DNA of 64,000 bases from CADCVW01 sp964251385 (GCA_964251385.1 CAXUJK010000003.1:186001-250000); one strand, 5' to 3'. Shown: positions 6,853-15,422, numbered from the stretch's first letter. A program made the numbers and translations. Notes: generated from the sequence alone by a model not told the origin.

Positions 6853-9185
6853 GCGCGGACGCCGCCACGGTCGAGGCTTTGGAAACCCTCGACACCCGCC
6901 TGCGCTGGCTGTCGTCCTGGACGATCCACAACGCCAACCATCTTCGGGAAAGCCGTGACGGCCTCAAGGTCGGCGGGCACCAGGCCTCCTGCGCGTCGAT
7001 GACCGCGATCATGGCCGTGCTCTACTTCCATGCCGCGCGTCCGAACGACAGGATCGCGGTCAAACCGCACGCGGGTCCCGTGCTGCACGCGGTCCACTAT
7101 CTGCTTGGCGATCAGGACCGCGACCAGCTCGAACGCTTCCGCGGACTTGGCGGCGCGCAAAGCTATCCGTCGCGCACCAAGGACAGCATTCCCGTCGATT
7201 TCTCCACCGGATCGGTCGGGCTGGGCGTCGCGGTCACCCTCTTCGCCAGCCTCGTCCAGGATTTCCTCATCGCGCACGGGCACCTGGCGGAAAACGACGC
7301 GGGCCGCATGATCGCGCTGATGGGCGATGCGGAACTGGACGAAGGCAATATCTACGAAGCGCTGATCGAGGGGTACAAGCACGACGTCCGCAACTGCTGG
7401 TGGATCGTCGACTACAACCGCCAGTCGCTCGACCACACCACCGCCGACCGCATGTTCGACCGGTTCGACGACATTTTCGAAACGTGCGGCTGGCGCGTGA
7501 TGACGCTCAAATACGGCAAGCGTCAGCGAACGGCGTTCGCCGCGCCGGGCGGCGAGGCGCTACGGGGGTGGATCGACGCGTGCCCGAACGCCGACTTCGC
7601 GGTCCTGACCTACCAGGGCGGCGCGGCTTGGCGCGAGCGGCTCGCCGCCGACATCGGAGCGCAAGCCGACGTTCCCGCGCTGTTGGCGTCGTACGACGAC
7701 GACGCGCTCGCCGCGCTGATGACCAACCTCGGCGGGCACTGCGTCGAAACGCTGATGGAGGCGTTCGCGGCGGCGCACGACGAGCAGCCTACCGTCTTCA
7801 TCGTCTACACGATTAAGGGCTTCGGGCTGCCGTTCGCCGGGCACAAGGACAACCATGCCGGGCTGATGAACCCCGGTCAGATCGACGCGCTGCGCCGCGA
7901 CCTGAACATTGCCGAAGGGCAGGAATGGGACCCGTACGGCGGGCTCGGTGACAACGCGGCCACCGCGCTCAGACGCTTTGTCGACACCTCGCCGCTCGCG
8001 TCGCGGCGGGAAAAGCGACCGGCGGCAAGGGTCGCGGTGCCCGAACGGCTGCCCGTTCCCCAAGGCGCGGAGCAGTCCACGCAAGCCGCATTCGGCAAGG
8101 TCTTGCTGGAGCTCGCCAAGTCGACCGACCCCACGTCCCGCGCCCTGGCGGATCGCATCGTCACGACCTCGCCCGACGTCACGGTGTCGACCAACCTCGG
8201 CGCGTTCGTCAATCAGCGGGGGCTGTTCCGGCGCGGGGAGCTGCCCGACGTGTTCCGCGCGGCGAAAATCCCCTCGGCGCAGAAATGGTCGGCCGGCGGC
8301 GCGGGCCAGCACATCGAGCTCGGCATCGCGGAGAACAACCTTTTCCTGGTCCTGGCCGCGCTCGGCCTGTCCGCGCCCGTGTTCGGCACGCGGCTGCTGC
8401 CGATCGGGACGGTCTACGACCCGTTCATAGCCCGCGGGCTCGATGCGCTCAACTACGGCTGCTACCAGGATTCGCGGTTCCTGCTCGTCGCCACGCCCTC
8501 GGGGCTGACGCTCGGGCCCGAAGGCGGCGCGCACCAGTCGATCAATTCGCCGCTGATCGGCATGGGCCAGCCGGGCCTGACCTATTTCGAACCCGCGTTC
8601 GCGGACGAATTGACCGCCATGATGCGGTGGGCGTTCGACCACATGCAGGCGGACGACGGCGGCTCCGTTTACCTGCGGCTGACGACCCGCGTCCTTCGGC
8701 AGCCCGAGCGTGCCGACGCCGGCTGGGAGGCCGACGCGTTGAAAGGCGGCTACTGGCTCCACCCGCCCGCCATCGACGCCGAGCTGGCGGTCGCGTTCAC
8801 GGGCGCGATCGTGCCCGAGGTGCTGGAAGCCTACGAAGCCTTGCGCGAGGATTTTCCCGGCATGGGCGTGCTCAACGTCACGAGCGCGGACATGCTCCAC
8901 CGCGGCTGGTCCGCGCAAAAGGCGGCACGATGGGCGAAGCAGTCCGTTGGACGCAGCCACGTGGACGATCTGCTCGCGCCGCTGTCGCCGCGCGCCGGCC
9001 TCGTCACCATCGTCGACGGATCACCCTCCACCCTGTCCTGGCTCGGCGCGGTACGCGGCCAGCGCGTCAGCCCGCTCGGTGTCGACCGGTTCGGCCAGAC
9101 GGGCGACCTGCCAGATCTTTATCGCACGTACCGGCTCGACGCCGACGCCATCGTCGATGCGGCCGCCGAACTCTTCATCCCGTAG
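6849..9185 (+). CDS. ThDP-dependent transketolase / homodimeric pyruvate dehydrogenase E1-like protein
   Basis: The 778-residue protein has the organisation of homodimeric AceE-type E1 or transketolase: a ThDP-binding domain, a pyrimidine-binding domain, and a C-terminal transketolase domain. The ThDP signature is GDAELDEGN (159-167), followed about 25 residues later by VDYN. The substrate-channel segment GGHQASCASM (42-51) resembles AceE GGHIASFAS. The activating glutamate region is IELGIAENN. It is shorter than E. coli AceE (~887) and no E2 or E3 gene is nearby, so 2-oxo-acid oxidation is unproven. It is coupled to the upstream HxlR gene by ATGA; the aldo/keto reductase follows 18 bp later. 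Confidence 0.85.
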   Translation: MSADAATVEALETLDTRLRWLSSWTIHNANHLRESRDGLKVGGHQASCASMTAIMAVLYFHAARPNDRIAVKPHAGPVLHAVHYLLGDQDRDQLERFRGLGGAQSYPSRTKDSIPVDFSTGSVGLGVAVTLFASLVQDFLIAHGHLAENDAGRMIALMGDAELDEGNIYEALIEGYKHDVRNCWWIVDYNRQSLDHTTADRMFDRFDDIFETCGWRVMTLKYGKRQRTAFAAPGGEALRGWIDACPNADFAVLTYQGGAAWRERLAADIGAQADVPALLASYDDDALAALMTNLGGHCVETLMEAFAAAHDEQPTVFIVYTIKGFGLPFAGHKDNHAGLMNPGQIDALRRDLNIAEGQEWDPYGGLGDNAATALRRFVDTSPLASRREKRPAARVAVPERLPVPQGAEQSTQAAFGKVLLELAKSTDPTSRALADRIVTTSPDVTVSTNLGAFVNQRGLFRRGELPDVFRAAKIPSAQKWSAGGAGQHIELGIAENNLFLVLAALGLSAPVFGTRLLPIGTVYDPFIARGLDALNYGCYQDSRFLLVATPSGLTLGPEGGAHQSINSPLIGMGQPGLTYFEPAFADELTAMMRWAFDHMQADDGGSVYLRLTTRVLRQPERADAGWEADALKGGYWLHPPAIDAELAVAFTGAIVPEVLEAYEALREDFPGMGVLNVTSADMLHRGWSAQKAARWAKQSVGRSHVDDLLAPLSPRAGLVTIVDGSPSTLSWLGAVRGQRVSPLGVDRFGQTGDLPDLYRTYRLDADAIVDAAAELFIP

Positions 9186-9203
9186 ATCGAAAAGACCTTC
9201 ACC

Positions 9204-10247
9204 ATGGACCTCACTTCCTACCGTGCGCTCGGCCGATCCGGACTCGTCGTCAGTCCCATGGGCCTCGGGGCCATGACCTTCGGCACGGACCGCTGGGGCA
9301 CGCCCGAAGCGGAAAGCCGAGTCATCCTCGACGCTTACGTGGAGGCGGGCGGCAACTTCATCGACACCGCCGAGGCGTATTCGGGCGGACAGTCGGAGGA
9401 GATCGTCGGCCGCTACGTGTCCGAACGGGCTCTGCGCGACAAGATGGTCATCGCGACCAAGTTCTCGTGGAACCGCGATCCGGGCAACCCCAACGCGGGC
9501 GGCAACGGCGCCAAGAACATTTTCCGGGCCGTCGACGGGTCGCTGCGGCGGCTCGGGACCGACTACATCGATCTCTACTGGCTGCACTTCTGGGACATGG
9601 TGACGCCGGTCGAGGAAGTGCTGCACACGTTCGGCGATCTCGTGCGCAGCGGCAAGATCCGCCATTTCGCGCTGTCGAACGTTCCCGTCTGGTACGCGAC
9701 CAAGATGGCGGTGCTGGCGCAGGCGCGCGGGCTGCCGGGACCGATCGCGCTGCAGATGCAGTACTCGCTCGTCGAGCGCACGGTGGAGAACGAGTTCGTG
9801 CCGCTCGCGCGCGACATGGGGATGGGGATCATCCCATGGAGCCCGCTCGGCGGCGGTTTGCTGGCCGGCAAGTATACCAGGGGTCAGGAGAAGGCGTCGG
9901 CGACGGATCGGCTGAGCGGGGGCAATCCGTTCGGCGACACCAAGTTCACCAACCGCAACTGGGACATCGTCGACGTGCTGAAAGGCGTCGCGGCGGAAGC
10001 CGGATGTTCGCCCGCGCAGGCCGCGCTCGCTTGGGTCGCGGCGCGACCGGGCGTCACGTCGCTGCTGATGGGCGCGAGCCGGCCCGAACAGCTCGACCAG
10101 AACATCGCAGGCCTGGACGTCGCGCTGACGCCCGAGCAGATGGAGACGCTCGACGCGGGCAGCGCGCCGGCGGGCAACTTCTTCTCGCCCGCCATCCGGC
10201 GCATGATCTTCGGCGGCACGGACGTCCGCGGCTGGCACGACGTCTGA
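9204..10247 (+). CDS. aldo/keto reductase
   Basis: The 347-residue NAD(P)H-dependent oxidoreductase has a complete (beta/alpha)8 barrel. The catalytic tetrad is Asp54, Tyr59 (DTAEAYSGG), Lys86 (IATKFSWN) and His128 (LYWLHFWD). The C-terminal cofactor segment is LLMGASRPEQLDQNIAGL. It resembles the YajO/Tas-type AKR branch. It follows the transketolase in the HxlR-led cluster, and the cluster may process a small keto or aldehyde metabolite. Its stop is 12 bp from the stop of a broken AraC-family gene on the opposite strand, a common pairing for such reductases. Confidence 0.93.
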   Translation: MDLTSYRALGRSGLVVSPMGLGAMTFGTDRWGTPEAESRVILDAYVEAGGNFIDTAEAYSGGQSEEIVGRYVSERALRDKMVIATKFSWNRDPGNPNAGGNGAKNIFRAVDGSLRRLGTDYIDLYWLHFWDMVTPVEEVLHTFGDLVRSGKIRHFALSNVPVWYATKMAVLAQARGLPGPIALQMQYSLVERTVENEFVPLARDMGMGIIPWSPLGGGLLAGKYTRGQEKASATDRLSGGNPFGDTKFTNRNWDIVDVLKGVAAEAGCSPAQAALAWVAARPGVTSLLMGASRPEQLDQNIAGLDVALTPEQMETLDAGSAPAGNFFSPAIRRMIFGGTDVRGWHDV

Positions 10248-10259
10248 GGTTTCGCGTCC

Positions 10260-10922
10260 CTATTGCTGGAGGACGCGGACGTCCCGGACGGGCGGGATGC
10301 CGAACATGCGCTTGTATTCGCGGCTGAACTGCGACGAACTGGCATAGCCCTTTTCGAACGCCGCGCCTGTCACGCTGGCCGCGCCCGACGCGAGCAGGCG
10401 GCGCGCACCCAGCAGGCGGAGCTAGCGCTGGTAGGCGAGCGGACTGTGCCCCGTGACCCCCTTGAAGTGGCGGTGGAACGACGTCGCGCTCATGCCAACC
10501 GACGCCGCGAGGTCGCCGACGCACATCGGCCGGTCGGCATTGCGGCAGATCCATTCCACGGCGCTCCTGATCTGGTCGAAGCGCGTGCTGTGCCCGACGA
10601 TCTGGCGGAGCGTGTCGCCCATCGGTCCCTGCAGGATGCGGTAGTAGAGCTCGCGCTCGTATTGCGGCGCGAGGACGGGGATGTCGGCCGGCTTCGACAG
10701 GAGCCGCAGGAGGCGATCGAGCGGCTCCAGAAGCTCCGCCGTGGCGCGGGTGAACGCGACGGTGGCGACGTCGCGCGCATCGGGCGCGGATACGCGGAGC
10801 AGCAGTTCCGCGAGCAGGCTCGGGTCAAGCGCGAACGACAGCGCGGCGTACAGCTCGTCGGGTGAAGCCTCGATGATTTGCCCCGTGAACGGAAGGGAAG
10901 ATATACTTGGCGCACCGAAGCA
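10260..10922 (-). pseudogene. AraC-family regulator, central and C-terminal part (5' part displaced to 13,971-14,171; internal TAG)
   Basis: Reading leftward from 10,922, the frame encodes the second half of an AraC_N domain (SSLPFTGQIIEASPDELYAA), then both helix-turn-helix motifs of an AraC DNA-binding domain. A TAG at 10,422-10,424 interrupts the gene between GHSPLAYQR and LRLLGARRLLASG, where the family has one continuous helix. The frame then runs to a TAG at 10,260. Upstream of 10,922 homology stops at a TAA (10,923-10,925) that terminates a gene of the inserted island. The missing first ~66 residues are found in the same orientation at 13,971-14,171. The gene therefore carries two separate lesions and cannot make a normal regulator. 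Confidence 0.9.
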
Positions 10923-11129
10923 TTAGGGCTGGCACGTTCGCGTTTTAATTTCGATTAGAATCCCGCGCCACGACCGGGGCGGAAGCAGGCAGATTTCATC
11001 CTCCCGAACAAAAGCGCACTTGCCGGGCGTCGAATGGTTCTTGCAGATATTGGGGTTCGAGTGCCGACAGCGAAGCGTCCGCTCTTCGCTGTCATGTTCC
11101 GTCAGCGGGCGCCACTGGTCAATCTTCAT
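10923..11129 (-). CDS. small Cys-rich protein downstream of specificity subunit
   Basis: This 68-residue frame starts with ATG at 11,129, five bases beyond the stop of the specificity gene. It has a compact Cys/His pattern: LRCRHSN, PNICKNHS, GKCAFVRED and ICLLPPRSW, giving four regularly spaced cysteines plus histidines, as in a small zinc-binding fold. Spacing, orientation and composition suggest it belongs to the restriction-modification operon. I recall similar Cys-rich ORFs next to such systems but cannot name a family. Its stop codon marks the left edge of the inserted DNA: codons immediately beyond it read as AraC sequence in the same frame. The last few residues may be altered by the junction. 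Confidence 0.6.
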   Translation of the reverse strand: MKIDQWRPLTEHDSEERTLRCRHSNPNICKNHSTPGKCAFVREDEICLLPPRSWRGILIEIKTRTCQP

Positions 11130-11133
11130 TTGC

Positions 11134-11936
11134 TTAGCCGAGCACAGACCTTGGCGCGTTCAGGCCTTTTCGGGCGGACGCCTCAAACCGACCATAATCC
11201 GTTGGCTCGCCAGCTTCCGCCAACGGGCTTGGCGGCACGAGTATATCAATCTCGGCAACAGCCTCTTCGGCCAAGCCCACGGCCTCGGCTCGCAATTCTA
11301 CCGCTTTCATAGCCGTGTCGCTCAGCTTTTCCACCAACGCGAGTTGCTCAAGTGTCTCCGGTACGGGAATCAAGACGCTGCGGGTTGATCCTCGGTAAGC
11401 TCATCCACTACCGCGCCGTAAATCTGCGCGGTCAGCTGCGCTTGACCCAGCTCGGAGCTAAGGAAAGCATACAAATAGCCGACAGGGCATGGCCCCTTCG
11501 CTTTCGGTACGATCCTAAGAATGTGTTCTGATGCGGCCCAGCCATCCCAAGACTGCGGCGTCACCGCTATCCTGCCCACGCTTCCAGAGCGCGTTACAAG
11601 CAACCAGCCCTCGCGGATCACCCAAAGGTCCAGTTTCTTGTGCACGGTCGGCGACACGTATCTCAAGTCCGCCGGTTGGAAATGGACGACATGGCTGCCT
11701 TGGAGAAATGGCAGGCCATGATCCTTATCGACGTAGGTTCGGGCGAAACGGCCCGGTATGAAAATGCGCTCAGTCACCTCTCCTAGCGTCTTGAGCGTGA
11801 GCCCCGAATGCTTAAGCGCATCAATAGCGCGCGCCGCACGCGGGTTGTAAAAGCTGGCATCTAGACGCAGCCCGGCGGAGCCTTTAAGCCATGCCGATCC
11901 AACCGAAAAACTCTCGACGCGCTTATCCAGCGGCAT
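11134..11936 (-). pseudogene. hsdS: restriction-modification specificity subunit (HsdS-like), frameshifted
   Basis: The first part (11,936 down to 11,370) encodes a target-recognition domain of the HsdS type (GLPFLQGSHVVHFQPADLRY, LLVTRSGSVGRIAVTP, YLYAFLSSELGQAQLTAQ). The frame then ends at DELTEDQPAAS. In another frame the expected continuation VLIPVPETLEQLALVEKLSD and a helical spacer run to 11,134. Restoring one A in the CAACCCGC stretch near 11,385 gives a continuous DELTEDQTRSVLIPVPETLEQ, so a single-base deletion is the simplest explanation. Repaired, the protein would have about 267 residues: one recognition domain plus a coiled-coil. The ATG at 11,936 overlaps the methyltransferase gene end by 14 bases. 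Confidence 0.8.
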
Positions 11937-13794
11937 GGCCCACCTCCCGCGTCCAAATCTCGAACTGCGCTGAGACCAGCCCGATTTCATCGTCTAGCGT
12001 TGGGTCGCCGTCTTCATCCAAAATTTCCATCCCCTGCGGCGTCTTGTAATAGACCCGGTTGCCGCGCTTATCGCGCCCGGCCGTCTTTGGGATCGCCATG
12101 AAGACATCGTATTCGTCCAGCGCGCCAGCCTCGGCCAGCTTGATCTCTTCCTTGGTCAGGCGCTGGACGATGAGCACGCTGGGATTCGGCACGCCGCCGC
12201 TATCTGCGAACGTCTCCTTCGGAAGATCGACGCTGGCAATAATACGGGCGCGCTTGAAGAGCCATGTGCGGATGAAGCCCAAGCTTGGGTTATTTAGAAT
12301 GCTATCAGGCAGAACGACCGCCATTCGTCCCCCAGGCTTCAGAAACTTCCACGCGCCCTCAACGAACAACTGCTCCGCTGCCATGTTGGAACGAGGTTCG
12401 CGCGCTTCGAATGTGGAAAGTTCATAGCGAGCCAAGAGATGCGGATCGTCCACCATTGCGTTCCCGCCAAAAGGCGGATTGGTGACGACTATATCGAATT
12501 TTCCATGTCCAATGCGGGCACTGGCGTTCGCGTCATCCCATTCGCCGGGTGAATAGAGCGAGTCGGCGCGAAATACATTTGACGATCCGTCACCATGCAT
12601 GACTAGGTTCATCTGGCAGGTGCGCACAAGGAACGGGCTGATGTCCGTCCCATGGAGATTGTTGGTTGCGAGTTCTTTTACCCGCCCTGCAACCCTGTTC
12701 CGAATTTCCTCTTCGGAGCCTCCTTTAGCCCGCTCCTGACCGGCAATGACCCCACGTAGGTAATTAATAGCGGAAACCAAAAATCCTCCCGTGCCGCAAC
12801 ACGTGTCCAGAATTTTTAGCGATGTGAGTTTATGTGACGGATAGGTTTGCAGGACCATCTGGATGGCCATGTCGCACACATTACGCGGGGTGAAATATTC
12901 GCCGCGATCGCCGCGCAAATTAGCGCCGACCAACTCTTCGTAAGCGTCTCCTTTCACGTCCGTTTGCGTGCGTAGCAGCGAGTATTTCTGAAGCTCCATG
13001 ACCACGTAGGCGAGCGTGCGACGGTTCAGTTCGATGCCTTCGCTGGCCTTGAAAATGTAGGGATAACGCTCTTTGACCGCCGCGAATAACGGTTCGACAC
13101 GCTCTTCCAGAACACGGCGTTGCCCGGCCTGGCTACGACGCTCCTCGTTGCGAATGTAGAAGCGCAGCGGACCTGCGCTTTCGGTCTCATCATGAACCTT
13201 GCAGAAAATGAGTTTCAGAACCTCGTGGAAGGCTTTGTCCTTATGCTCGCCCTGATTGGCGTAGATGTAGTTATGACAGCGCCGGAGCGTGGCCTTGAGG
13301 TCCACCGCAGGCACAAGATCTGAAAACTCCGGCACCTTCGGCTCCAGATCGCCATTCGAAGGTATGTCGGTCGCCTCTTCGATCGTCCCGTCTGGCGCTC
13401 GTTCGAAAGCGAGTTTTTCCGTGCCGACCCACAGCCCGAAGCGGCAGGTAGAGCAGGCCGCCATATAACTCTTAACCTGGCTGACACCCTCGTCCCGCGC
13501 CTTGGGCTGTACGTCAGCCCGTTTGGCCTCAACGATAATCAGGATGTTTTCCTGCTTCCGCGGAGCGCCAGGCTTGAACACCACCAAGTCAGCCCTTTTG
13601 GAGGCGTCCCCCATCTTTACTTTAAATTCGACGGCGATGTCCGCGCGGTCGTATCTGTATTCCTCGACAAGGCTGCGCGCCCAGCGTTGGCGCACGTGCT
13701 CCTCCGGCTTATCTGGCCGGAGCACGCCGGTGATGAAGCAGCGAATTTTCCCAGCCGGGATAAGCGCAATGACGTTTGAAGCGGGGGTGCCCAT
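11923..13794 (-). CDS. hsdM: fused nuclease / N6-adenine DNA methyltransferase (BcgI-like or HsdM-type)
   Basis: The 623-residue protein has two parts. Residues ~15-130 form a type I restriction N-terminal-like nuclease fold with a PD-(D/E)xK core: RADLVVF (Asp69) and IIVEAKR (Glu89, Lys91). Residues ~225-600 form an N6_Mtase domain with SAM motif DTCCGTGGF (330-338) and catalytic NPPF (439-442). Nuclease plus methylase in one chain with a separate specificity subunit resembles the BcgI two-subunit layout (type IIB). A plain HsdM with a degenerate HSDR_N domain is the alternative; no HsdR translocase gene is present. The ATG at 13,794 shares its A with the preceding TGA. A GTG at 13,797 is also possible. 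GC content is visibly lower than in neighbours. Confidence 0.85.
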   Translation of the reverse strand: MGTPASNVIALIPAGKIRCFITGVLRPDKPEEHVRQRWARSLVEEYRYDRADIAVEFKVKMGDASKRADLVVFKPGAPRKQENILIIVEAKRADVQPKARDEGVSQVKSYMAACSTCRFGLWVGTEKLAFERAPDGTIEEATDIPSNGDLEPKVPEFSDLVPAVDLKATLRRCHNYIYANQGEHKDKAFHEVLKLIFCKVHDETESAGPLRFYIRNEERRSQAGQRRVLEERVEPLFAAVKERYPYIFKASEGIELNRRTLAYVVMELQKYSLLRTQTDVKGDAYEELVGANLRGDRGEYFTPRNVCDMAIQMVLQTYPSHKLTSLKILDTCCGTGGFLVSAINYLRGVIAGQERAKGGSEEEIRNRVAGRVKELATNNLHGTDISPFLVRTCQMNLVMHGDGSSNVFRADSLYSPGEWDDANASARIGHGKFDIVVTNPPFGGNAMVDDPHLLARYELSTFEAREPRSNMAAEQLFVEGAWKFLKPGGRMAVVLPDSILNNPSLGFIRTWLFKRARIIASVDLPKETFADSGGVPNPSVLIVQRLTKEEIKLAEAGALDEYDVFMAIPKTAGRDKRGNRVYYKTPQGMEILDEDGDPTLDDEIGLVSAQFEIWTREVGHAAG

Positions 13795-13970
13795 CACCGG
13801 GCACCCGTCAAGGCAGCGTAAGTCAAGCGGCGGACGGAAACGCCAGACACAGCGGCTGTGAAGCGGTCAGCATCAGTGCCGCCGCGATGGTTGTAACGGA
13901 AGACGTGCTCGTCAACGTAGCGTCCAAGGTGGACCGGCTCGACGCTGATGTAGGTGCCTTCAATTGAACG
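13794..13970 (-). mobile_element. IS1595-family (ISXO2-like) transposase C-terminal remnant
   Basis: About 58 codons match the C-terminal end of ISXO2-like DDE transposases: RSIEGTYISVEPVHLGRYVDE, VFRYNHR, DADRFTAAVSG and RRLTYAALTG. The catalytic core and the rest of the element are absent. No terminal inverted repeat or target duplication is evident. The remnant is fused in frame to the AraC N-terminal codons on its 5' side, and its stop overlaps the methyltransferase start. It marks the right border of the inserted island. Confidence 0.8.
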
Positions 13971-14171
13971 CCTGAAGGTGCGGTCGCAGATCGCCTTTGG
14001 CTTTCTGCCCTGCAGCACGTAGAACTTGGCCTCGTACGTGGCCGGGGTCGCGTCGGACCGCGCGTCGCTTCGCCAGATCGTCATTCGTGGAACCGCGGTC
14101 GCCGTTTGCAGATCGGCCGCGTCGCGCAACGCGCGCGTTGCCATCTGCGCGAGCATGTCCCTTGCGATCAT
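13971..14171 (-). pseudogene. AraC-family regulator, displaced N-terminal fragment
   Basis: From ATG 14,171 the frame encodes MIARDMLAQMATRALRDAAD, then VPRMTIWRSDARSD, ATYEAKFYVLQGRKPKAIC and DRTF. This is the first half of the AraC_N cupin-like sensor domain: the family reads ..Y.P.l.lvlQGrK...gdr.. at this point. It stops where the fragment at 10,260-10,922 begins, apart from roughly ten missing residues. The two pieces are therefore halves of one regulator gene opened by an insertion. The frame continues without a stop into the transposase remnant, giving a 125-codon chimeric frame (13,794-14,171). Confidence 0.85.
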
Positions 14172-14309
14172 GAAAGCTCCCGCGATGCCCCGACCCGTGC
14201 GCCCCCGCCCTTTGGATCGTCTGGTAGGATCAGGCAAGCCTGGCGGAGCATCGGGGATGCGGAACGGGCGGGCGCGGCGCAAACGGGCGGGAATACGGCA
14301 CGCTCTCCC
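14172..14309. other. 138-bp gap between AraC fragment and truncated xdh gene
   Basis: No gene is recognised here. It holds the presumed promoter of the former AraC gene on the minus strand and the breakpoint where xanthine-dehydrogenase homology begins on the plus strand. No convincing ribosome-binding site precedes the GTG at 14,310. Confidence 0.5.
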
Positions 14310-15422
14310 GTGATCGGAGCGCCCACCGACAAGCTCGGCCGCGATCCGGTCGCGTTCCGCCTCGCGCACGACACCACCACCGACCCGCTCAACGGCCGGC
14401 CGCTCTCCTCGCGCTTTCTGAACGAATGCATCAACGAAGGCGCGCGCCGGTTCGGCTGGGACCGGCGCGACCCGCGGCCCGCGTCGACGGTGCTGCCGGA
14501 CGGCACGCAGGTCGGCTGGGGCGTGGGCTGCGGTGCCTATCCGTCGATCACGTCGGCCAACATATCGACGCTCCGCATCGGCGCGGACGGCGTGACCCGC
14601 TTCGCGGTGTCGGGCCACGAGATGGGCCAGGGCATCCGCACGGTGATCGCCGCCGTGCTGCTGCGCGAGCTCGACATCGATCCGGCCAGGCTCGACATCG
14701 TGCTCGGCGACACGACGGCCGTGCCGCAGCACATGACGGCGGGCTCATGGGGCACCGCCAGCGCCGCGCCGCTCGCGGAAAAGGCGGCACGGCAGATAAA
14801 GGCGTCGATCGCCGAGCTGCTCGGGGATCGGAAGGTCGCGGGCAACCTCCATCGTCAGCTCGCCGCGGTCAAACGGCCGTTCGTGCAGGTCGACGTGTCG
14901 CAGCTCGGCCCAGGCCAGACCCCGCAAGCGTTCGCCGGCCTGCGCGCGGCGGGCTACGCGCTGTCCGGGCCGGAATATCCGGCGTTCACGACGTTCAGCT
15001 ACATCGCGCATTTCGTCGAGGTCCGCGTCGAACCGCGCACCCGCCGCGTCCGCGTGCCCCGCGTGGTGAGCATCGCCGACTGCGGCCGCGTGATTTCGCC
15101 CAAGACCTCCGAAAGCCAGGTCCGCGGCGGCGTGGTGTGGGCGATCGGGTCCGCGCTGCGCGAGGAGACCGAAGTCGACCCGCGCTTCGGCGGCTGGCTC
15201 AACAACGATCTCGCCGACTATGTCGTGCCCGTCAACGCGGACATCGGCGACATCAACGTCGGCTTTGTTGATCGCCCCGATCCGCTGCTCAACAGCATCG
15301 GGAGCAAGGGATTGGGCGAGGTAGCGATGGCGGGCGCCGCGGCCGCGGTCGCCAACGCGGTCTACCATGCGACGGGCCGACGGATCCGGCGCATGCCGAT
15401 TCGCGTCGAGCATCTGCTGTAG
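14310..15422 (+). pseudogene. xanthine dehydrogenase molybdopterin-binding subunit, C-terminal half only
   Basis: About 370 residues match the C-terminal half of the molybdenum-binding subunit of YagR/XdhA-type xanthine dehydrogenases. The match starts abruptly at DKLGRDPVAFRLAHD. The cofactor-contact segments GHEMGQGI and GSWGTASAAP are present, as is the C-terminal end with SIGSKGLGEVAMAGAAAAVA, which includes the catalytic-glutamate motif GEVAM. The N-terminal ~350-400 residues and the iron-sulphur and FAD subunit genes are absent. The protein could not form the Moco active site. The lost 5' end lies at the border of the AraC region, consistent with a deletion or rearrangement there. Confidence 0.85.
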
